Notes: generated by a model from the letters alone, not told the origin. A DNA stretch of 41,342 bases from Chara braunii (GCA_003427395.1 BFEA01000030.1:959765-1001106), one strand, 5' to 3'. Numbered from the stretch's first letter, positions 11,172 to 22,284 are shown. Translations and numbers: made by a program.

Positions 11172-11197
11172 CCAAATACCCTTGTAAGGGTATTTGG
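11172..11197. repeat. Palindrome CCAAATACCCTT-GT-AAGGGTATTTGG, copy 2
   Basis: Perfect inverted repeat with 12-bp arms and the same GT centre as the copy at 11045-11062. GTAC-G and TAC lie just outside the arms. It could be a protein-binding palindrome or a small foldback remnant. Confidence 0.85.
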
Positions 11198-11199
11198 TA

Positions 11200-12480
11200 C
11201 GGCAACATTGAGCTCGATGTCACCTCCCCCGTCGAGTCTGCAATCCTGGATGGTCTTCGCTTGCTTTTCTAACAAGTAGATTATAGTATTCAAATCTTCG
11301 TGCTCAACGATTTTGTTTACTCTTGATATCCCGATAATTGCTAGAATGAGAGCTCAACATAAGTTGTTTTGTGGTTCAGTGGTTTTATTGTATTGAAGCT
11401 TCTTGGCGGTGGTCGAGTTCTTGTTTATGGTTGATTGGCTCTTTCTAGATCACGGAATTATGAAAATCGGGTAACTAAATTAGGATTGTCAGTAGTTATT
11501 CGTGTAGTTAAGAACGACTGTTGTAATTAGAACTTCTTTGTGATGAATTTAAATTTTGATGAATTTTTAAATCACAGGATGTAAGACCAAGGTGAAGGGT
11601 TGTCAGGGATTACTCCAAAAGTAAAGAACGAGTGATGTAATTAAAATTCCTTAGAGATGAATTTAGATATTGAAGTTAATTGTTGTTGATTCTTACTAGG
11701 GGTGGTTAGGGTTGTGAAGTCGGTTGTGGAGTTCGCAGTGGGGTGGAATATAGTGGTAGTTGTAGAGCCCTCAATGTGCTTGGTCGGTGATACCTCGTCC
11801 ATTGAGGGTCCCACCCAATCTTTGTAAGGTACGCTGGGTCCAGTTCCCGACTTTTATAAATGTAAAGAGTTTAATCTTTAAAATAAATAAATAAATAATT
11901 GGTCGTATTCTAGGCTACCAGAGCGGGCGGGGGTCACTTGCCCAGCCGGGCCAAACAAAATAAAATAAATAAAATAAAATAATATTTTCTAAGTTTGTTC
12001 TTTATTCTAAATTTGGTAAAGAATTTCGATGTGACCCTAAGGCAAAAATTATTTAATTGATTTTTTTACATAACATAGTTTTTTCTGGATATTTTGGGAT
12101 TTTTTTTTCTTTTTTGGGACCTTCTCTGGTCCTTGCACCGCAGGCCTGGGTCCCGGGCGGCCCGATTGGTAGCCTAGGTCGTATTGCAATTATTGACAAT
12201 TGATTTTTTAACATAATTTTTCGAAAAAAAAAAATCCTAGAATTTTGGAGCCCCACTAATGGCCACCAATTTATTAAATATAGCGTCCGGTATTATAAAC
12301 GAATATAACGTCCGGTAGGCGTCGTATTTGTATACAACGTCTAAGCGATATTTTACAGGGAAGACAGTAGGTTGGACTCCTATCTTTTGTGGCCTGCAGC
12401 CCCAACCCCTTCCACATTGGTCGCCCATGGCGCAAATAGCAACCTTGCGAAAAATTTTAAGAAGAGATTTGCGTTGCCAC
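11200..12480. other. AT-rich intergenic DNA, no gene recognised
   Basis: 11250-11720 is T/A-rich with repeated phrases (GATGAATTTA, GTAATTA). 11878-11985 contains AATAAATAAATAA and AAATAAAATAAAA runs. 12278-12320 holds two copies of a TATAACGTCCGGTA-like phrase. Confidence 0.4.
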
Positions 12481-12482
12481 TT

Positions 12483-12699
12483 GTACTCACCCTCGTACGA
12501 GTACGGATTCGTACTCTTGTACTCGTACGCTACTTGTAAGCTAGGGGCCCCATACAAGTTTTTTTTTTTTTTTTTTTTGAAATCTGGTATTGTTTTTATG
12601 TTTTTTCTCAAATTCTAATAAGAATTTGAAGATGATGCTCAACCAAATCTTGCTTATTTTGTGTTGTTGCATCACTTTTTTTTTCGAATTTTTTTTTAT

Positions 12700-12744
<45 letters not shown>

Positions 12745-12870
12745 NTAGGACTTTTTCTTTTTTTCTTTTTTTTTTTCCGTACGGGGACGTACAAGACGTA
12801 CAGGTTCCCGTACAGATCCCGTACATAAATTACCTGTACGTTTCGTACGGAAAGCCCCCATACGTGTACT
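12483..12870. repeat. Cluster of GTAC sites split by poly-T
   Basis: 12483-12535 contains six GTAC tetramers in about 50 bp. 12778-12868 contains eight more in about 90 bp, often as CGTAC or GTACG. Between them lie long T tracts (12560-12578; 12704-12744, containing an N). The two halves end in similar wording (CCCCATACAAG and CCCCCATACGTG). This looks like a GTAC-rich repeat interrupted by a poly-T expansion. Confidence 0.6.
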
Positions 12871-12894
12871 CCATGCGGCGTAGGAAGAGATTGT

Positions 12895-12924
12895 AATCAG
12901 CAGCTAACTGTTGATCTGCTGATT
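12895..12924. other. Hairpin AATCAGCAG / CTGCTGATT
   Basis: Perfect 9-bp arms with a 12-base loop. On the minus strand it overlaps the end of the open frame described next, with the stop codon in the loop. Confidence 0.6.
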
Positions 12925-13730
12925 ATAATCCAAAATCACATCCCCAAATATTGCATCTACTGTGTAAATCAATTTTGCATGTAAGGTCATTTCGTCCTTT
13001 GCATATCCGGACTCAAGTTCGACTAGTTCAAACTTTGGAGGTCGGACATCAAACACCATCATGAAAATGTGCAGTTTTTTTTCCCGTTGAGTTGGGGCGT
13101 ATCATTTTGGGTGATCCAATACTTGAAACTTGTTTGACTGCCACTTTCTGTCCAAGGTAATTTTTTTTTCTTCTCCAACACTGTTGTTTTACTTGGATTG
13201 TTTGAGGCTGTGAAAGGGGTAAGATGTTTGATATTGGATTCTTTGTTGTATATCAGGAATCTTAACCCCTTCGGTGTCTGTCTAAAGATGAGAGGATGAA
13301 GTACTTGTTTATTGAAGCTTCGAGTTGATTCTCTGTTGAGGGTGTGACTTTTTGTTTTCCTTGCCTGCCTCGTTTGTCTCCTTGTTGTGCCACTATTTCC
13401 CCCTTTCTCTTTTTTACCCTCTTCTCTCTTGCCCCTTTTTTCTTTTGGTAAGGAGACATCATCTAAGGAACCTGTTGAGTCATACGAGTTATACAATATC
13501 TCTGAGGGGTTATCCTCCTCCTCTTCGTCCGTTTTCTCCTCCGTCTCTTCTTTGCCCAACTCCCTTTGGACACTCCTCACATGTTCCTCCCCTCCTTTAC
13601 TAAGGTCTTTTTCTTTACTACATAAATTTTCCACTACTGAGTCTGCCTCCATTCCACTAGTGCCCATCGACTGCGAGCCTTCTCCCCTTTTTTCGAGGTT
13701 CCCCGACTTCTCCACTACCTCTCGCAGTAT
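12904..13730 (-). pseudogene. Long coding-like segment with one homopolymer frameshift, unknown protein
   Basis: On the minus strand the frame is open from 13730 to a TGA at 13059. It follows a T-rich acceptor-like AATTTTAG, so it could be an exon. The N-terminal two thirds are charged and low complexity (KEETEEKTDEEEEDNPSE, KEKRGKREEGKKEKGG). The C-terminal third looks globular (HPLIFRQTPKGLRFLIYN, KYWITQNDTPQLNGKK). Just before the stop there is a run of eight A. A one-base change in that run would open the next frame, which continues for another 50-odd codons (MMVFDVRPPKFELVELESG, LHAKLIYTVDAIFGDVILDY) to TAG at 12904. This is the longest non-repetitive coding-like reading in the window after the ferredoxin. 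I do not recognise the family; a transposon-encoded protein is possible. The break could be real or a sequencing error. Confidence 0.4.
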
Positions 13731-13739
13731 CTAAAATTT

Positions 13740-15990
13740 CATATTGTTGAGCTTCAGGGCATCCACATACCGTTGAGGTTGTTATTGCTTACAAATTTTT
13801 CCAACTGCGAAAGTAACACCCGACCTAACGAAAGGGGACGCCTTTGTATTTAACCATGAGCGCCATCGACGTCCTACCTACCGGTAGCCGCCCTCCCTTA
13901 CTGATAAATCGCTTATTCCTTGCCTAAAACAAAGACCGCGTTGGCGGAGATTTCACAACGGCCTATGGAGTACTCCAAAATTGACTTTTGTTTAACTAAT
14001 TTGAGCTTATTTATCCTTCTGAAACCTAACTCTAAATTATCTATACCATATTATGTTTCCTATATTTGTTTCCAACTGTATGGCGAGCCTCCAGAGGCTC
14101 GTTAGAGGCCTTCGTCGGCTCTCTCAAAAGTGGAGAGTCTTGGTATAAGGTAACGTATCCTACGCCGCTCTTCCCTGTTCATGTTTTTTTTTTTTTAGTT
14201 ATAGTTCGAACGACAAAATAAGATTGTTTCCAACTTTGTTTTTTTTTACTCGCGTTTTTTTTTCTTTTTCAAACTACGAAATAACACCACCCCGAGAGAA
14301 CTCGGAACTGTGGTCCGTCACATTGCGATGCACCCACTAATGCCGATATCCAAAATAAAAACTTAGTGGACATATCCTCTCTCAACCCTCGCCCCATATA
14401 TATACTATCTCTCTCTATCTCTATCTATCTATCTATCTATCTATCTCCCTATCTATCTATCTATCTATCGAGAGAGAACACTCATATAGTTGACATACCC
14501 TCGCTCTCTTCGGATGAAGGTGATCATGGGTCCACGACGAAATGTTAATCTTCATCTTCAAATCAATATATTTTTCTTTTTTGTGAGAATTTGAAATCGG
14601 CGTGGAGTTTTTTTTTTTTTTTTTTTTGTGAATTCCAAATCGACGCATCTGAACCAAAAATAATAAAGTTGGTACATCTTTACTCAATGACCCTCGCTCC
14701 ACTACTTTTCAAATGTGGAAAAAAATAATACATCATCCCCCATAACATGGAGAGATGCACCGCCGACGTATTTCGTTTCTCCACTTTGTATGGGCTTCAC
14801 TTCGTTAATTTTGTCGTGCACAAAGGCGAATAATATGGTCGTATATCTTTTTGTGTTTACAACGAGGATTCACCTCATTTCCCACATCTGGCAAGTAGTC
14901 GAGCAAGACCTAATGTTGATGCATTGCTATTTTTCAGCCTCTAACATCCTGCCTTGCGCCTGCCCGTTTTCCTTCTTCCGTAAGACCATGCCCGTATTGC
15001 CAACGACACGTTATTCAGTCCCACTTAGCGAGCGTCACCCTCTCGCCTGTCACATTCGTAACTCTTAGGAATGTCAAATTTAGGTGGGTGGGGGAGTGGT
15101 GGTTTATATTACATTTTATAGATTTGTCCTCCCAACTTCAACTTGCATGGCCCCATCCCTAACAAAAACTCAATAGTTTTTGATCTCTTGGTAGGTAGGG
15201 CATAACATTTCAGCATTCTTGATGCACCATACCTCGCTCCCTGTGATGCATTGTTGTCGGCAATACAGTATCCTCCAAAAATCTAATGCATTCCGCCGGT
15301 ACTATACAAATGAGTCGTGAAAGAAGGTAACAACTAAAATTTTCCTTAAACCACCACTACCTCCCACCCTGTTTTTGTCGACCCTAGATTTCACTGAGTG
15401 TCGAGTTTTGCCGAGTTGGGGTCCGATTCAATTTTTTTTTTGGTACTCGTTTGAAATTAGTTTTTTTCAAAGCGTTCGTTCTATAAAAAAAAAAAAAAAA
15501 AAAAAAACCTTCAACGACTCCGTTTGAATCCGAAAGTGAGGGCATTATATCCACGTTGTAAGGATCAAAACGGGAGGGTGGAAGAAGAGAAACAACGTTA
15601 TGTGAGCATGTTTAAACCACGTCGTAAAAATATATTCATCTAAGTAGTAGTACGAGTATGCCCTGGATTAACATATTTCAGCTGCGTCGTGAGGATGATA
15701 AAATGAGAAAGCAAAAAAAAAAAAAAATGAAACCACACTTTGGGCTACAAAGCGATAGGATACATTGTGACAAGTGGTAGTGTGAGTGTGCCCTAGGTGA
15801 GGGTGTTGTGGCTCCTTGCCTCACTGGCAGGGCACATACAACTAAACAAAAAAACGAGAAAAAAACAAGTACAACTACCACTGGAACTAAACAGAATAGT
15901 GGCAACTTTTTTTTTCTTCAATGTTTTTTTTTTTTTTCCCTTTTTTTTACAGGTGGTTACTGGCCCATAATGCCCAAACATGTCATTTTT
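13740..15990. other. Intergenic, nothing coding recognised
   Basis: Contains a TCTA microsatellite at 14407-14470, T runs at 14188-14198 and 14609-14627, and a poly-A tract at 15485-15507. 14083-14100 is a short GC-rich hairpin (CGAGCCTC / GAGGCTCG). Open frames here are short and compositionally biased. Confidence 0.45.
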
Positions 15991-16059
15991 GCAGAGGCTT
16001 TTCTAGACCCCCGAAAAATGCGGTGTGACGTATATTCCTGTTTTTCCCAACACTGAGAA

Positions 16060-16495
16060 AGGTGATGGTGGTTAAACCATTGTTTTTGGGCCTCCTCTAC
16101 TTTCAGGTCTTCGAATATCATCACCGTTTTATCTTTAATCGCGAACTTGGCCAGATTTAAGGTGTCTAGGATGAGGAGGCGATCGTAAAACTTCTCAAAA
16201 ATTTGTTCACCTCCTCGACATCTGATACCCGTTCCTCGGGCGTGTTCATCCCCCCTTCCGCATCCGCTTCGTCATCAGAATCTTCATCCTCCGTCCACCA
16301 ATTGATTCTCTACATTTGGGTCCTTCCTTTCCCATAGTCATAAAACTGGTTACCGAAACCTTTGTGCCCTTCTCCTCTCCCCCTACCTCCTCCCCTTCTC
16401 CCTTCACTTATTCTCCCTTTACCTTTTCCTCCCCCTTTGCCACCTCCTCTTCCTCTCTCTCCATTTCCTTGACCGTATCTTTCATTATTTGCCAT
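16060..16495 (-). pseudogene. Gly/Arg-rich protein fragment, broken by a stop and a frameshift
   Basis: On the minus strand, ATG at 16495 opens MANNERYGQGNGERGRGGG and continues through a Gly/Lys/Arg-rich region to GHKGFGNQFYDYGKGRTQM. There a single TAG (16310-16312) interrupts it. The same frame then continues acidic (WWTEDEDSDDEADAEGG, NTPEERVSDVEEVNKFL) to a stop at about 16170. A one-base shift carries on as FEKFYDRLLILDTLNLAKF and KDKTVMIFEDLKVEEAQKQW. The order (basic Gly-rich, acidic, globular) is typical of a decayed transposon or retroelement ORF1-like protein, but I cannot name the family. Confidence 0.38.
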
Positions 16496-16499
16496 AGAA

Positions 16500-18250
16500 A
16501 CGAAAAGGAGCATTGGCATTGCTTTATGAGGCCGACTTCCTGGTGATTAGGGAAAATATTTTTATGTTAGCGCTCTCCTTTTATAGATTGAATGTTATAA
16601 TTTCGTTGTTTTTCGATCCTTTGGCCTTTGATCCGGATGACAACGGGGAACCGCTTTGACTTCCATTCTTTTTCCAATATAACATAAAGGAACCTCATTT
16701 CAGGTTTTAGTTGCTAGCGTTTGTGACTCTGTCACCTATGTTACAGACGGGATTATCGTGAGAGTCCATTTTCTCTCAAAAGGCTCAAGATGCTCCATCA
16801 TAAATAATCTAGCACCGCTTTTGGGAGGGATGACAAAGTTCGAAGAACTCTCCCCTCCTAGCCCGGACTAAGGCAAGTATGTGCATTTTGTCTATCATGT
16901 GTATTATAGACCAGGTTCTTTCTGCACTAACTTCCTTGAACATAAAACATTCACTTACTAAGGAAGGGAACTCCGCTCTAAAAGCCAACGACACCTTATC
17001 ACTTAGCAAAAAACAGAAACTGCGATTGAGCTTACCAGGATCCTAACTTGCCGCTATGCCCACCACTATTACTCGACCTCCTGGTAATAATAGACAAGGT
17101 AGGGTTTTCGAAGGGCTAGGAATTTATAAAAAAAGAACGCTTAATAGACGTGACAATATCTATAGTGAGAGGACACCGAATGCTCGCTCCATCGCTCATA
17201 TTTTCGATCTTCATGAAAGATGATTAAAAACATTGTGTGAAAAAACTTCAGTTGCGACTCTTGAGAGTTGACGTTTGCCATCGGAATTTTAACGATTATC
17301 AGAACATTGCCCACATATTTCCTCGAATTGAGCCTAATAAATGGTCGTACCGCCCCATGTAGGCCCCCTTTGCATGACCCCCTTATGTCAGAGATCTTCC
17401 AGGGTGGGACTCCCATAATAAAAGCGCCCTAAAAAACAAATGGGGAGGCGCCCAGCTTACCAAAGCGGGCTAGAATTTAATAGTTTCCCTAGGGTCATTT
17501 CTTACGGGACAGAGATGGGAAGTAGCATCTACGCCTCCCGTGAACTTTGCCAAAGTAAATGCTTACCAAAGATTGAAAGACGCTCACATCATGACTATTC
17601 CACAATACGAGAATGCTGCTATGATAATCTCTCGTAGTTAGTGAAATATAGTAAGTACAGAGGCTTTGCCAAAACAAGAAACCACATTTATGAGCACGAA
17701 TGAGATAAGTATACATGTTATGGATTGTCGCCCCAACGCTCTCCAACCCGATAAAACTGCAGGTGCTCGCTAGAAAAGCGTCACCACCAATCTTGCAAGT
17801 GACCAAGCAAGTTCATTATAGTTCCATGAGAAGGATGTTACTATCTAGTCGTGTTCTTCGGTTCGATACGTTCAGAGTGGTATAAACATCGATATCCAAG
17901 GGTGTTCCTCAACCACCTTCTCTCCGCCAAGGGACAAACTCTCTCCTTGCATATAGTCAAAATAGTATCAGCCTTAACTACTTCTCGAGCAACCGTCTTT
18001 CCCGTGCTGAGCGCACCTGGCTATGGCTGACGAACTTTGCCACGAAACCCTAAAACTTCCATGCACTGACACTGCACGACTTAGTGCGCTTCGGCGTCGC
18101 CGCCGTCCAGGTCCCCCCCTTCCCCACCACGATTCCAACTTCCTTTCAAGCATTTAAAGAGTAACTTTTGAGATGCTTCAAACTCCAGCGAGTCACGTGT
18201 GGGTTTTCAAGTGTCCTTGACCGACCCCTTGATGGAGGGTCTTGCTTCAC
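16500..18250. other. Intergenic with weak minus-strand reading frames
   Basis: Minus-strand frames at 17040-16809 (SFCFLLSDKVSLAFRAEFPS, ECFMFKEVSAERTWSIIHMI) and 17416-17141 (RKYVGNVLIIVKIPMANVNS, KFFHTMFLIIFHEDRKYERW) have protein-like composition. They have no ATG-anchored start or known motif. They may be fragments of one decayed element. Nothing else is recognised. Confidence 0.25.
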
Positions 18251-18261
18251 TGCTCTCCAAT

Positions 18262-18333
18262 TGTGCAAAATGAGTGTGAATCTTCCACTAGAACATGGAA
18301 AGGTACACCGCCAAATTTTTATCTTTTGTGCAT
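18262..18333 (-). repeat. 74-bp family, full-length copy
   Basis: TGTGCAAAATGAGTGTGAATC, CTTCCACTAGAACATGGAAA, GGTACACCGCCAAAT, then CTTTTGTGCATGTCGTG. It has both inverted ends and the central hairpin. Confidence 0.8.
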
Positions 18334-18383
18334 GTCGTGAGTAGTGGATCGAGGCCTGAGCTATTGGTTTTTAAAAGTTGTGC

Positions 18384-18626
18384 GGCCATTATGTTGACAC
18401 ACTGGAAAGAAAACAAAGCCATACGATTGCTTTTTGCAAACTTCATCCAATAAAATCTTTGTTTCAAAAGTGTTGTATGCCATCCCAATTCCCCACCAAT
18501 AGCATGGTCGTTATGCTGATGCAGTGGGAAAAAAACAAAGTCATATAAATATCTTTTGCGAACTTCATCTAGCAGAATCTTCCTTTTAAAAGTCTTGTGC
18601 GACGTCCCAATTCTCCACAAATAGAT
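18384..18626. repeat. 124-bp tandem duplication (2 diverged copies)
   Basis: Units 18384-18507 (GCCATTATGTTGACACACTG) and 18508-18626 (GTCGTTATGCTGATGCAGTG) share AAACAAAG, TTTTGC(A/G)AACTTCATC, AGTCTTG/AGTGTTG and CCCAATT. A minus-strand frame stays open through both, which may be chance. Confidence 0.75.
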
Positions 18627-18731
18627 TGAAACCATCTTCTATTAGGGCCCTATTCACGAAGGGCGCTCTTATCACCTCCGCGAATAGGCCTCTCACAAAG
18701 TGTTGTGGCGCCAAGGGGCAACACTTACCAA

Positions 18732-18806
18732 ATATGCAGAATGAGAATGAATCTTCCACTGATGCACCGGGAGATACAATGCCATAACTTTTGTCATTTG
18801 TGCGTT
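18732..18806 (-). repeat. 74-bp family, diverged copy
   Basis: ATATGCAGAATGAGAATGAA, TCTTCCACTGATGCACCGGG, AGATACAATGCC, then TTTGTCATTTGTGCG. All family blocks are present in order. Confidence 0.72.
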
Positions 18807-18971
18807 TGGTGAGTGGCGCAACCCAAGGGTTGAAAACTCTTGAAAAGCTCATGGCCAGACCCATTCTCTGTTAAACCACCAGTACCTCGCCCTACTATTT
18901 TTCTCTGACACGGCGCATTAACGACCATGTCGGACGAGGTCGGGGGAGGAACAACCTATAAATATACGGAA

Positions 18972-18978
<7 letters not shown>

Positions 18979-19037
<59 letters not shown>

Positions 19038-19098
19038 NNNNNNNNNNNNNNNNNNNNNNNNNNNNNNNNNNNNNNNNNNNNNNNNNNNNNNNNNNNNN

Positions 19099-19151
<53 letters not shown>
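18979..19151. repeat. (CT)n and (AC)n microsatellites around a 61-N gap
   Basis: CT repeat 18979-19037, N run 19038-19098 and AC repeat 19099-19151. The gap size is an assembly placeholder or an estimate. Confidence 0.97.
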
Positions 19152-19155
<4 letters not shown>

Positions 19156-19180
19156 AACATGCATGTCAAACACACACACC

Positions 19181-19241
19181 AGCGAAACGAGAATGAATCT
19201 TTTCGATATGCGAAAAAATGTATTATCGTTTTGCACGTTCG
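19181..19241 (-). repeat. 74-bp family, diverged copy inside element A
   Basis: GCGAAACGAGAATGAATCTT followed by GATATGCGAAAAAATG and ATCGTTTTGCACGTTCG preserves the order and the inverted ends. Its left end grades into the AC microsatellite. Confidence 0.6.
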
Positions 19242-19453
19242 TGCAAAACCCGGCCGCACCCTCTCTCTCTCTGGCCACCCGTTTTATTTCTCCATTTTTC
19301 TTTTTCCTTTTTAGAATAGCGTTTTTTTTTTTAAAGTTTTTTTGAGAAATGGAGAAAAATCCGCTACAGGTAGCTCTAGGCTCGGCAAGGCCAGGCTTAC
19401 CGGTAGCGGGAAGGGTTGGACTTGATAATTGTGCGAGGTACTAGTGGTGAAAA

Positions 19454-19904
19454 TGAAGCCTTGAGAGATGCCACTTTTGCTTGTAAGGAAAAGGGGGAAA
19501 AAAATGGTAACTAGGGCGCAGTCACTATTTCAATTTTAAATCCAGTTCAGGCGTCCCTCGAGTATAACACATCCCCACCCGACCCTACAACAGGGTTTCA
19601 TACATTCACGATTTCCCTTTGTTTGACACAACATTCACGTATTTTTAAACTGAAACTATGACAGTGCCCTACCAAAACAAGGGAAAATAAAGCACAAAGC
19701 TACCTGACTGGTGTTGTTGAGGGCCTCCCTGAACGTCTCACCAACCAAATAAATGAAGCGGAGTCGGGACATAGGTAGACAAACGTTGCTCATTTTTTGT
19801 TTTTTTCATATTTGGTGTTAGGTGGAAGGGAGGGGATAGCGTGAGGGAGTGAGTGAGAGGGTGAAAAAAATAAAAAGAACTAACGACCTCGCCACACTAC
19901 TCCA
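19454..19904. other. Intergenic, nothing recognised
   Basis: Anonymous sequence to the right of element A; no gene or RNA seen. Confidence 0.4.
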
Positions 19905-20095
19905 GGCTTGGAGAAAAATTTCGGGAGTACTCCCGAACGTCCGAAGACAAAATCCACTTGGGAGTGCGCTTCGGCACACTGCACTCCCGACTTGGGGCGC
20001 TCTCCAATTTGGAGGTCAGGAGGCGCACTCTAGAACCTCGTTCGACACCACTACAAAATCCTTACTTTTTAAGGGTGTCCTTATGATGAAAAAGT
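19905..20095 (+). repeat. CTCCCGA-rich dispersed repeat, copy 1
   Basis: Contains the perfect palindrome TTCGGGAGTACTCCCGAA (19920-19937), a second inverted CTCCCGA pair, and CCTCGTTCGACACCACTACA followed by AAATCCTTAC at the end. The last block occurs inverted at 22640-22682. The AAGTCGGGAGTGCAGTGTG wording (on the other strand) recurs at 23143-23160. Confidence 0.65.
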
Positions 20096-20535
20096 GATTA
20101 ATTTTCTCTTATCCAATTTTCCGTTTCACAACCACTTACGAAAACCCTACACTTAGGTGCACTTACGTTTCATGTGCTTCTGTTTACATTCTAAGCAGCC
20201 GAAAGAGGAATCCGAATGTCCGACCCGCAGTTGCGACGGACGAAGTCGTGTCCGCCACCTTTGGGCCCATGGGACAGCCGGTCCGACCTCATCCCAAAGT
20301 TAAGTTGGGCTGTGATTTGGGCCCCCAATGTCATCTGCCCACGAGGAGAATCCTCGTGAGGACCCTCACCATTCGAATTCCAATTCCACGCCACCAATTT
20401 GCTTCGCGCACATTGCATTCTAGAGTTCTTGTGTGCGCGTTTTCGATGTTGCATGCGTCAATATTCTACCGTCATGGCACCGCACGTGGCTTCGTCTGAC
20501 TGTCGTGTGGCGTGTTTTCGCAAGGGTGTTCAGCT

Positions 20536-21023
20536 ATGGACGGCGGTGGAAGGGATGAGGCGACGATGAGGAGACTGTCACTCCGTGAGAAGACCATGGT
20601 CGCCAGTGCCGTCCTTGCAGTCTGTCGGCACATGGAGACAGTGAACGGACTAGGTAAGGGTAGGAGGGAGGCCGCCATAGCCTAGGCATTGGGAGACATC
20701 TGCACATCTTCAAGTGTGTCATACGCTCGTTTCCTGCTGTCCAACGCTATTATCACGGGTATTTTGTCGAGGGATACACCTTGGTGGTGGATGAAAAGAC
20801 GGACTGGCGGGACGTGGCAAAACTTGGATATCGTTGACGATGCCACAAAGGAGTATTTCCATGACAAACTGCGAATGTCATGGACCATATTCAGCGACAT
20901 CGTCCCAGCGTGCAACCCGTTCATCGAGCGTAGACTGACTCGTTACCAAGAGCCTTTGCAACTCGACCTCATCGTTGACGGAGGCGGTGCCCATGCCAAA
21001 TCGTTAAGCAATGGTTACTGGTG
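20536..21023 (+). pseudogene. HARBI1-like (PIF/Harbinger transposase) N-terminal fragment
   Basis: An ATG at 20536 opens 49 codons (MDGGGRDEATMRRLSLREKT...) to a TAG at 20683-20685. A second frame (about 20690-21023) then reads DTPWWWMKRRTGGTWQNLDI, DDATKEYFHDKLRMSWTIFS, IVPACNPFIERRLTRYQEPL, QLDLIV. This order is the usual N-terminal layout of HARBI1/ALP1-type DDE nucleases: a Trp/Arg-rich W(W/V)xxRxxxGxW block, an (F/Y)xxxxRMS block, and then a T(R/xx)Y..P(I/L)..xL block. The catalytic Asp-Asp-Glu region is absent; after QLDLIV the frame enters unrelated Gly-rich sequence and stops. AG-GTAAGG at 20651-20657 resembles a splice donor. I infer a 3'-truncated, non-functional copy. A host ALP1-like gene fragment is the alternative. 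Confidence 0.5.
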
Positions 21024-21733
21024 AGGAGGCAGATGCGAATATAGATTCGGATCAAACCTGTGGTGCATGTTGTGCTCCACTCCACTCCCACCTCTGTAGG
21101 CCCCCCCTGCCCATCCCATAACCCCGTGCCCCCTACTGTATCCATCCCCCATGCCTTTGCTTGTCGAAGAACCCTGTCGAAGCCTCTTCAAACCCTTTCT
21201 CCTTCCACGCCGGCTATGAGCACCGCCCAGTTGGCGCAAGTGCAGAATGATCATCAGTACCAATGCCCCAAGCAGGATAATTAGCAGAGTTGTTTTCCTC
21301 ACCATGTCAGCCATGCGCTCCTCCAGCAAAGTAAAAGGAACGGAACTGCCAACTTTCCAACAGGATCACATGTCACGATTGACAACAGAGGGGCAGTAAT
21401 GCCGAGGGGCGTCGTAGACAACCCACGTCCGAATTCGACCTAAGACCGCAAACGACCATCTCACCCGCCTCCACACGGACCCCTATGGCGATCGCCTCCA
21501 AACGCCAGCCGAAACGGCAAACCGGAGGAACTGCGGGGGCACAGGTAGGGCACTGCACGACTGTTGGAGGTTGCCATGGAACTGATGTCCCGCGATCTAC
21601 CTGACAACACCGGCGTTGGACCAGGAACGCCCAAGACACACCTGACATAAATTAAAAAAAAAAAACAAAAAAAAAACATGGATGTAAGGGTGCCACCCCC
21701 TACTTTCAAGTCACCTCCACGACCGTCCTTACG
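21024..21733. other. Intergenic, nothing recognised
   Basis: GC-balanced anonymous sequence; an A-rich tract at 21652-21677. No gene supported. Confidence 0.4.
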
Positions 21734-21968
21734 TTAAACCACCAGTACTTGGCCCAGCTATCGGTCGTAGGCCTTCCCAGTTAATGCGCCACCATCGTCG
21801 GGGGTCGGCCAAGGGAAGGCCCAGTCGGTGCTTGAAGGTCGGGCTGCGGGTTTGTCGGGATGAAACAACAAAGAGAACCAAAAACGAAGGGAAAAAAAAA
21901 ACTCAAATACGAAAACATGAAAAATACAAAGAAAACGAACCATAAGAAACAAAAGTTGCGCGGCAGGG

Positions 21969-21972
<4 letters not shown>

Positions 21973-22035
<63 letters not shown>

Positions 22036-22036
22036 N

Positions 22037-22118
<82 letters not shown>
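21973..22118. repeat. (TA)n-(GA)n compound microsatellite
   Basis: Uninterrupted TA repeat 21973-22012, then GA repeat to about 22117, with one N at 22036. Confidence 0.95.
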
Positions 22119-22121
<3 letters not shown>

Positions 22122-22163
22122 CAGAGGCGGCGAGTTTGCCGCGGCCCTTCGTGCAGGTTGCGG

Positions 22164-22200
<37 letters not shown>

Positions 22201-22212
22201 ATGGCTCTCAAA

Positions 22213-22284
22213 GTGTGCAAAACGAGAGTGAATCTTCCGCTAGAACATGGAAAGATACACCACCATGATTATTGTCTTTTGTGC
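22213..22284 (-). repeat. 74-bp family, full-length copy inside element B
   Basis: GTGTGCAAAACGAGAGTGAA, TCTTCCGCTAGAACATGGAA, AGATACACCACCATG, then GTCTTTTGTGCATGTCG. It is one of the best-preserved copies and a good reference for the family. Confidence 0.85.

Larger units (their letters stand above)
18871..19453. mobile_element. TTAA-bounded inverted-repeat element A (non-autonomous)
   Basis: The left end is TTAAACCACCAGTACCTCG. The right end carries the inverse, CGAGGTACTAGTGGTGAAAA, with a decayed TTAA. The inside holds a (CT)n-gap-(AC)n tract, a partial 74-bp family copy and GGCTCGGCAAGGCCAGGC, which matches the corresponding part of element B. It contains no transposase. The size is uncertain because of the gap. 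Confidence 0.65.
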
